This document shows, in pieces, positions 34,329-38,172 of a stretch of DNA of 38,172 bases (position 1 is its first letter; each line of letters starts with the position of its first letter). The position numbers and the translations under genes were made by a program. Where the stretch lies: NCBI GenBank assembly GCA_023436225.1, contig JAEZKA010000088.1, positions 1 through 38,172 on the forward strand, written 5' to 3'. Below the pieces are notes generated by a model. That model ran no database searches and had not been told where the DNA came from. It saw nothing but the letters and a program-made list of their open reading frames with translations. Source of the stretch: Bacillota bacterium (GTDB lineage: Bacteria > Bacillota > Clostridia > Lachnospirales > Lachnospiraceae).

Positions 34329-34906
34329 TGGTCCCCCTTTCTGCTCTCCGTTAAGATTACTCCATGAACTAAGATATCCAACATCTTAGCTACCGCATCC
34401 TCATAGGGAATTTCACTGTCGAGGAGAACCGACCGGCTGAGATAATATTCAATCGTTCCGGTAAACATAGCCTGAAATACCGGCAGACTGATTCTACGGA
34501 TGATACCTTCTTCCATAGCCTGCTCCATAATTAGAAAGGTAGCATCCCAATCTGTCTCCAGACGGTTCTCAACCTTAGCATAAATTCTTGGAAATTTATT
34601 TTTTAAATCATATAGCTGTCGAAAATCAATGGCTTTGTATCTCTCCGGCATAACAATCAGAATTCTCTTCAGCTTTTCAAGTAAATCTATCGTGTCATCT
34701 GCAACAATCTCTCTCTCACTTTGCTTAATTGCAGAGAAAACCGTGTCCACTGCTTCCAGAAACAAAGCCTCCTTATCCCGAACTACCGTATATAGTGTTC
34801 TTTTACTGATTCCTAAGCGCTTCGCTATGTCATCCATCGTAAATTTAAGCCCTTTATCATTAAATTCCTCGATTACAGCATCAATTATTTTATCTTTTAT
34901 ATCCAT
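34325..34906 (-). CDS. TetR/AcrR-family regulator of the galactoside operon
   Basis: The 193-residue protein has an N-terminal helix-turn-helix (about residues 22-45): FTMDDIAKRLGISKRTLYTVVRDKEALF. The rest is helical and likely binds a ligand. The ATG follows AAGGGAAG. It is the first gene of the operon and overlaps GH2 by four bases, so it is probably autoregulated with the enzymes. A -10 TATAAT lies about 55 bp upstream (in GGATATAATATGG) with no good -35. A galactoside-type inducer is inferred from context only, because TetR regulators of sugar genes are less usual than LacI or AraC types. Confidence 0.9.
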   Translation of the reverse strand: MDIKDKIIDAVIEEFNDKGLKFTMDDIAKRLGISKRTLYTVVRDKEALFLEAVDTVFSAIKQSEREIVADDTIDLLEKLKRILIVMPERYKAIDFRQLYDLKNKFPRIYAKVENRLETDWDATFLIMEQAMEEGIIRRISLPVFQAMFTGTIEYYLSRSVLLDSEIPYEDAVAKMLDILVHGVILTESRKGDQ

Positions 34907-35036
34907 AAAGCTTCCCTTCTTCTATCCGATATTACACCATATTATATCCGTCTATTGATATTCATCGCTAACGTTGTATCATTCCACAAAAGATAGAAAG
35001 CACACTTAACGAGGATTCGGTCATCATGAATCTCAG

Positions 35037-35070
35037 AAAACCAGAAAACTATTTTTAGTTTTCTGGTTTT
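35037..35070. terminator. Bidirectional terminator between the iron-sulfur gene and tetR operon
   Basis: AAAACCAGAAAACTA (35037-35051) and TAGTTTTCTGGTTTT (35056-35070) are a perfect 15-bp inverted repeat with a TTTT loop. The arms end in four A/T pairs, so either strand gives a stem with a short T-run. It ends the leftward transcript of the gene at 35234. Confidence 0.8.
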
Positions 35071-35233
35071 ATTATACACTTTATATTGTTCACATGCAAT
35101 AGCAATTATCATGATAAAATCAAATTACAGTTGCTGTACACGCCTTAGCCGGTAATATAACCGAATGAGTTCGACCAATGATTTTCATATCGGAGTATTT
35201 GCATTCATCGGTAATAGGTTCTGTCTTATCCTC

Positions 35234-36133
35234 TTAACGTTCCAATAATATCCTTAGATTCCTCGGTATTGCCGGCAACCAGCGATTAAGTCCCAGTAAT
35301 TTCGTCTTGGATTTCATGGGAGATGAAAAGGCATCGTAAGGAACACCCTCCAGAAGCTGCTGTGTCTCTTCTTCACTAAATGAGATGATGCTCGGTACCA
35401 TACTCATAGCCTCCTTATTCATTGGACAGACCTCCTGACATCTTAGACAATCATACATCGTGTGATGTACGGAAAGCGGAAGCCATTCCGGAAACTCCCC
35501 GGGCATCTCGTTCATGGCAGAGAGGCATCTCTGATTATCGATTAGAAATCGCTCCGGGCGAATTGCACCGGTAGGACAGCTTCGAATGCAAAGCATGCAA
35601 TTCTTACAGGAGGCAGCGATGGTTACTGGACGCCAATGCTCCTCCTCACAAGGTAAATCAGTAAAGAAGGCATCATATAAGAAATTACTGCCCATTCCCT
35701 CTATATAGGTGATGTTATTCCTGCCGTAAGCAGAAAGTCCACTCTGTACAGCCATTCTTTTTAATGGCAGGCTATCGGCCGGGCTGTAATGGTAGCCTTC
35801 TGTCTCAAGTAGCTTTGTAATCCTGTCTCTTGCTTCATCAATGCCCGGAAATACCATGCTTAAGGCTTTATATACTGATCCCTTCCAGGTCAGTTCTACC
35901 TCTGCATAAGGCGGATGGACCAAGGCAACCAATAGGATTGATCTTACCTGAAAATCTGTCTCAGGCACCTCATATTGATATAATTCCTCTACAATCCAAC
36001 GCTGAAATCCGTTCAGCTCCTCCTCCTTCTGAAAGTGCTCCAGTTCCTCTTTCAGGGTGTTCAGCCTCTCCACCGGGATTAGTACAAGGTCATTACCAGA
36101 CGATTTTACCTCTTGAAGCAGTCGATGAACCAT
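35234..36133 (-). CDS. Epoxyqueuosine reductase-like iron-sulfur protein
   Basis: The 299-residue protein has two 4Fe-4S motifs: CKNCMLCIRSCP (Cys176, 179, 182, 186) and Cys203 with CLRCQEVCP (Cys229, 232, 236). They follow a stretch SGLSAYGRNNITYIEGMGS typical of the QueG / reductive-dehalogenase-like family. Known QueG proteins are longer (about 380 residues) and bind cobalamin; this one is shorter and lacks the usual C-terminal HEAT repeats. It may be a related reductase of unknown substrate rather than true QueG. AGGAGG precedes the ATG. The gene is monocistronic with its own promoter. Confidence 0.8.
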   Translation of the reverse strand: MVHRLLQEVKSSGNDLVLIPVERLNTLKEELEHFQKEEELNGFQRWIVEELYQYEVPETDFQVRSILLVALVHPPYAEVELTWKGSVYKALSMVFPGIDEARDRITKLLETEGYHYSPADSLPLKRMAVQSGLSAYGRNNITYIEGMGSNFLYDAFFTDLPCEEEHWRPVTIAASCKNCMLCIRSCPTGAIRPERFLIDNQRCLSAMNEMPGEFPEWLPLSVHHTMYDCLRCQEVCPMNKEAMSMVPSIISFSEEETQQLLEGVPYDAFSSPMKSKTKLLGLNRWLPAIPRNLRILLER

Positions 36134-36174
36134 AATCTTACCTCCTCTTATATCGAATGTATGTTCTTATTACC

Positions 36175-36203
36175 ATATTAATACATTTGTTAAATAATAT
36201 CAA
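36175..36203 (-). promoter_or_regulatory. Promoter of the iron-sulfur protein gene
   Basis: On the minus strand TTGATA (36203-36198) and TAATAT (36180-36175) are 17 bp apart. The start would lie about 35 bp before the ATG. Confidence 0.6.
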
Positions 36204-36227
36204 GCCGTAATTTTATTAACAACAAAG

Positions 36228-36270
36228 AGAGCGGTTACAAAGCTAACAATTTGTCAGTTTGAACCACTCT
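36228..36270 (-). terminator. Second terminator-like hairpin after ilvC
   Basis: On the minus strand AGAGTGGTT (36270-36262) pairs with AACCGCTCT (36236-36228) with one G-U, plus an inner CAAA/TTTG. It is followed by CTTTGTTGTT. It sits between the ilvC terminator and the next promoter. Confidence 0.5.
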
Positions 36271-36344
36271 TATCCTCACCGTCTTTTGCCCTGCCAATCT
36301 CTATTGAAATGTTTTTTTCTTCTCTCATTATAAAGATGATACGA

Positions 36345-36411
36345 TAAAAAAAGTACTCATTCATACTTGAACCGTCTTCCCTAAAAACACAGTTCAAATC
36401 GAATAAGTACT
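36345..36411 (-). terminator. Terminator of the ilvN-ilvC operon
   Basis: On the minus strand the arms AGTACT...ATTC...TTTGAAC and GTTCAA...GAAT...AGTACT (36411-36352) form a long stem with small internal loops, followed by seven T residues (36352-36346). It lies about 30 bp after the ilvC stop. Confidence 0.8.
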
Positions 36412-36441
36412 CTAAAATCGTCTTACTATATAATCATAGCA

Positions 36442-37452
36442 TTAGTTATTAATTAATTTTGCCTTATTGGTCCAGCTCATCATCTTACGAAGCTCTGTTC
36501 CTACCTTCTCCAGCTGATGCTCTGATTCAATTCTTCTCTTCGCATTGAAGTTCGGGCAGCCTACCTGGTTCTCTAATAACCAGTTGCGTGCAAAGGTACC
36601 GTCCTGAATATCGGTAAGAATTTGCTTCATGGTAGCCTTAGTCTCAGCAGTGATAATCTTAGAACCGGTAATATAATCACCATACTCTGCTGTGTTAGAG
36701 ATGGAATATCTCATTCCTGCAAAGCCGCTCTCGTTGATTAAGTCTACGATCAGCTTCATCTCATGGATACACTCAAAGTAAGCACTTTCGGGTTCATATC
36801 CTGCTTCAACCAAGGTCTCAAAGCCGGCCTTCATCAAAGCGGTAACACCGCCACAAAGAACAGCCTGCTCACCGAAAAGGTCGGTCTCGGTCTCTTCACG
36901 GAAGGTTGTCTGAAGAACACCGGCTCTTGCACCACCGATGGCAAGTGCATAAGCAAGTCCAAGCTCATGTGCCTTACCGGTTGCATTCTGATGAACTGCG
37001 ATAAGACAAGGTACACCACGACCTTCCTGATACTGGCTTCTTACTGTATGTCCAGGTCCCTTTGGAGCGATCATCAATACATCTACATCTGCAGGAGGAA
37101 TAATCTGACCGAAATGGATACTAAAACCATGAGCGAACATCAAAGCATTTCCTGCTACTAAGTTCGGAGCGATGGATTCCTTGTACATCTTAGCCTGCTT
37201 CTCATCATTAATTAAAATCATAATGATATCAGCCTTCTTCGCAGCCTCTGCTGCTGTATATACTTCAAAGCCTGCTGCTTCTGCCTTAGCCCATGATTTG
37301 CTGCCTTCATAAAGACCGATAATGACATGAACACCTGATTCCTTTGCATTCAGTGCATGAGCATGTCCCTGGCTGCCGTAACCGATGACAGCGATTGTCT
37401 TTCCTTCTAATAAAGAAAGGTTACAATCTTGTTGATAATAAATCTTAGCCAT
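36442..37452 (-). CDS. ilvC: Ketol-acid reductoisomerase, class I
   Basis: This enzyme converts acetolactate (or acetohydroxybutyrate) to the dihydroxyacid with NADPH and Mg2+, the second common step to valine, leucine and isoleucine. The 336 residues fit class I. The Rossmann motif GYGSQGHAHALN (24-35) is followed by a cofactor loop with Gly-Leu-Tyr-Glu-Gly-Ser. Later motifs are APKGPGH, REETETDLFGEQ (metal ligands), ECIHEMKLIVD and ISNTAEYGDY. ATG 37452 follows AAGGAGG and gives the family N-terminus MAKIYYQQDCNLSLL. The frame to 37491 adds 13 residues with no site. It is 94 bp after ilvN in one operon, controlled by the attenuator at 38085-38121. Confidence 0.97.
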   Translation of the reverse strand: MAKIYYQQDCNLSLLEGKTIAVIGYGSQGHAHALNAKESGVHVIIGLYEGSKSWAKAEAAGFEVYTAAEAAKKADIIMILINDEKQAKMYKESIAPNLVAGNALMFAHGFSIHFGQIIPPADVDVLMIAPKGPGHTVRSQYQEGRGVPCLIAVHQNATGKAHELGLAYALAIGGARAGVLQTTFREETETDLFGEQAVLCGGVTALMKAGFETLVEAGYEPESAYFECIHEMKLIVDLINESGFAGMRYSISNTAEYGDYITGSKIITAETKATMKQILTDIQDGTFARNWLLENQVGCPNFNAKRRIESEHQLEKVGTELRKMMSWTNKAKLINN

Positions 37453-37546
37453 TTCTAAATCCTCCTTATAATTGTTTTGGAGAATCTCCATCCTCCAATA
37501 TTAGCCTGCTTTGCAGGTATTTTGCTCTTTATGTATTAATATAATT

Positions 37547-38050
37547 CTAATCAATAAAATCAGCAATATCACCTGAGCCTCTGGGAAGACCAGTAATACC
37601 AGTTCTAACCAATTCCTTGATCGTATAAGGTCCAAGTAACTTGATAAAAGCATCTATCTTATCCTGATTGCCGGTAAGCTCTATCATTAGGGACTCTAAT
37701 GCCACATCCACGATCTTTGCACGGAAGATATCTGCAATCGACATAATCGCCTGGCGATCCCCCTCCGTTGCAGTAACCTTGACCAGAATTAATTCCCTTG
37801 TTACGGATTCTCCTGGAGCCAGCTCCTTGATCTCAAGCACATCCTCCAGCTTTAATAACTGCTTTCTGATCTGTTCTAAGATCTGGTCATCTCCATGTGC
37901 CAATATCGTCATTCGTGAGATAGCCGGATCCTGAGTCTCACCAACCGTCAAGCTGTCGATATTATAACCTCTTCTACTGAACAATCCTGCAACCCGGCTT
38001 AAAACACCGGCAGTGTTATCAACCAGAACCGACAATACTATTCTTTTCAT
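37547..38050 (-). CDS. ilvN: Acetolactate synthase small (regulatory) subunit
   Basis: This subunit activates the catalytic subunit IlvB and confers feedback inhibition by valine. The 167 residues have an N-terminal ACT domain (1-75: VDNTAGVLSRVAGLFSRRGY then NIDSLTVG) and a C-terminal domain (80-160) typical of IlvH/IlvN. The ATG follows AGGAG at about 38061-38057. It is the first complete gene of the operon with ilvC; no ilvB is seen in the window. That the leader sits directly before ilvN shows the small subunit is transcribed from its own regulated start. Confidence 0.95.
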   Translation of the reverse strand: MKRIVLSVLVDNTAGVLSRVAGLFSRRGYNIDSLTVGETQDPAISRMTILAHGDDQILEQIRKQLLKLEDVLEIKELAPGESVTRELILVKVTATEGDRQAIMSIADIFRAKIVDVALESLMIELTGNQDKIDAFIKLLGPYTIKELVRTGITGLPRGSGDIADFID

Positions 38051-38077
38051 AGCATGCTCCTCTCCTGTGTCCCTGAT

Positions 38078-38170
38078 TTATAAGAAAAGCCCGTCACCAC
38101 AGGACACTCTGTAATGGGGCTGCTGTTGCTGTATAAAAAGTAAGTTTATTAAGTTGTATGTTATTGTATC
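38078..38170 (-). CDS. Leader peptide for ilvN-ilvC attenuation (start beyond window edge)
   Basis: An open frame runs from the window edge to TAA at 38080-38078, 27 bp before ilvN. The visible part has an Ile/Leu-rich stretch ITYNLINLLFI (seven codons of isoleucine or leucine within 11) followed by QQQPHYRVSCGDGLFL. A short ORF loaded with branched-chain codons that runs into a terminator-like hairpin before ilv genes fits ribosome-mediated attenuation: stalling for lack of Ile/Leu-tRNA would free the antiterminator. The start codon, ribosome binding site and promoter are outside the window, so the ORF length is unknown. Confidence 0.6.
   Translation of the reverse strand, partial: DTITYNLINLLFIQQQQPHYRVSCGDGLFL
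38085..38121 (-). terminator. Attenuator hairpin ahead of ilvN
   Basis: On the minus strand AGCCCCATTACAG (38121-38109) pairs with CTGTGGTG-AC-GGGCT (38102-38088), 13 pairs with a 2-nt bulge and several G-U, a 6-nt loop and then TTTCTT. It lies inside the leader reading frame. A competing pairing GTGTCC (38107-38102) with GGACAC (38072-38067) would break it and could act as antiterminator. Confidence 0.65.
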
Positions 38171-38172
38171 AA

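Noticed and set aside
34925..34975. Possible TetR operator (GATAT...ATATC and repeated GATATT) before tetR
   Set aside because: The arms are only five bases with mismatches beyond; the sequence is too AT-rich to separate from chance.
36763..37161. A 132-residue plus-strand ORF inside ilvC
   Set aside because: It is fully antisense to conserved ilvC motifs and has no ribosome binding site or recognisable domain.
1..38172. Mobile elements, CRISPR arrays, tRNA or rRNA genes
   Set aside because: I found no transposase or integrase, no regularly spaced repeats and no tRNA-like or rRNA-like sequence on either strand by eye.

Overview
The window looks like chromosome from a low-GC, Gram-positive anaerobe of the Clostridia, most like Lachnospiraceae. 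The signs are AGGAGG-type ribosome binding sites, two T-box riboswitches ahead of tRNA synthetase genes, an Lsa-type ABC-F gene, a giant 2-hydroxyacyl-CoA dehydratase activase-like protein, and intracellular glycosidases of families GH2, GH3 and GH36. I saw no rRNA, tRNA, insertion sequence, phage gene or CRISPR array. The family is inferred from gene content only.

Layout. (1) 1-72 is the first 24 codons of an EF-G-like GTPase, leftward. (2) 354-4262 is an aromatic amino acid operon, aroF-tyrA-aroA, behind a perfect-consensus promoter and a leader of about 240 nt. (3) 4294-8345 holds proS and tyrS, convergent, each behind its own promoter and T-box; the specifier codons are CCC (Pro) and TAC (Tyr). 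(4) 8452-12141 holds a C_GCAxxG_C_C redox-type protein and a GH3 glucosidase with swapped domain order. (5) 12211-15942 is a two-gene heterodimeric ABC exporter. (6) 16146-20381 is one 1411-residue protein with two activase domains fused to dehydratase-like regions. (7) 20777-23412 is an operon for a cobalamin-binding protein and a MacB/LolD-like ABC system, with a 19-bp inverted repeat over the promoter. (8) 23535-24324 holds a 40-residue Lys-rich protein with two tandem terminators and a possible Spo0E-like small protein. (9) 24487-27620 holds an isochorismatase-fold hydrolase, a SanA/YdcF-like membrane protein and an Lsa-like ABC-F protein. (10) 28119-34906 is a galactoside operon, tetR - GH2 - GPH symporter - GH36. 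(11) 35234-36203 is an iron-sulfur protein gene. (12) 36345-38172 is ilvN-ilvC behind a leader peptide and attenuator cut by the window edge.

How it works together. Biosynthesis is governed by RNA elements that read the state of translation: tRNA-sensing T-boxes for proS and tyrS, and a ribosome-dependent attenuator for ilvNC. Carbohydrate use is intracellular: the GPH symporter would import galactosides that the GH2 and GH36 enzymes split, and the GH3 enzyme would act on cytoplasmic beta-glucosides. Two transport systems and an ABC-F protein suggest defence against antibiotics or envelope stress.

The points most worth a second look are the ilvN leader peptide and attenuator, the cobalamin-binding protein coupled to a MacB-type transporter under a large dyad, the double-activase giant protein, and the Spo0E-like small ORF. 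Several start codons were moved from the longest possible ORF to internal codons with clear ribosome binding sites (aroA, tyrS, both ABC exporter subunits, ABC-F, GPH symporter, ilvC). Nothing here was checked by database search.
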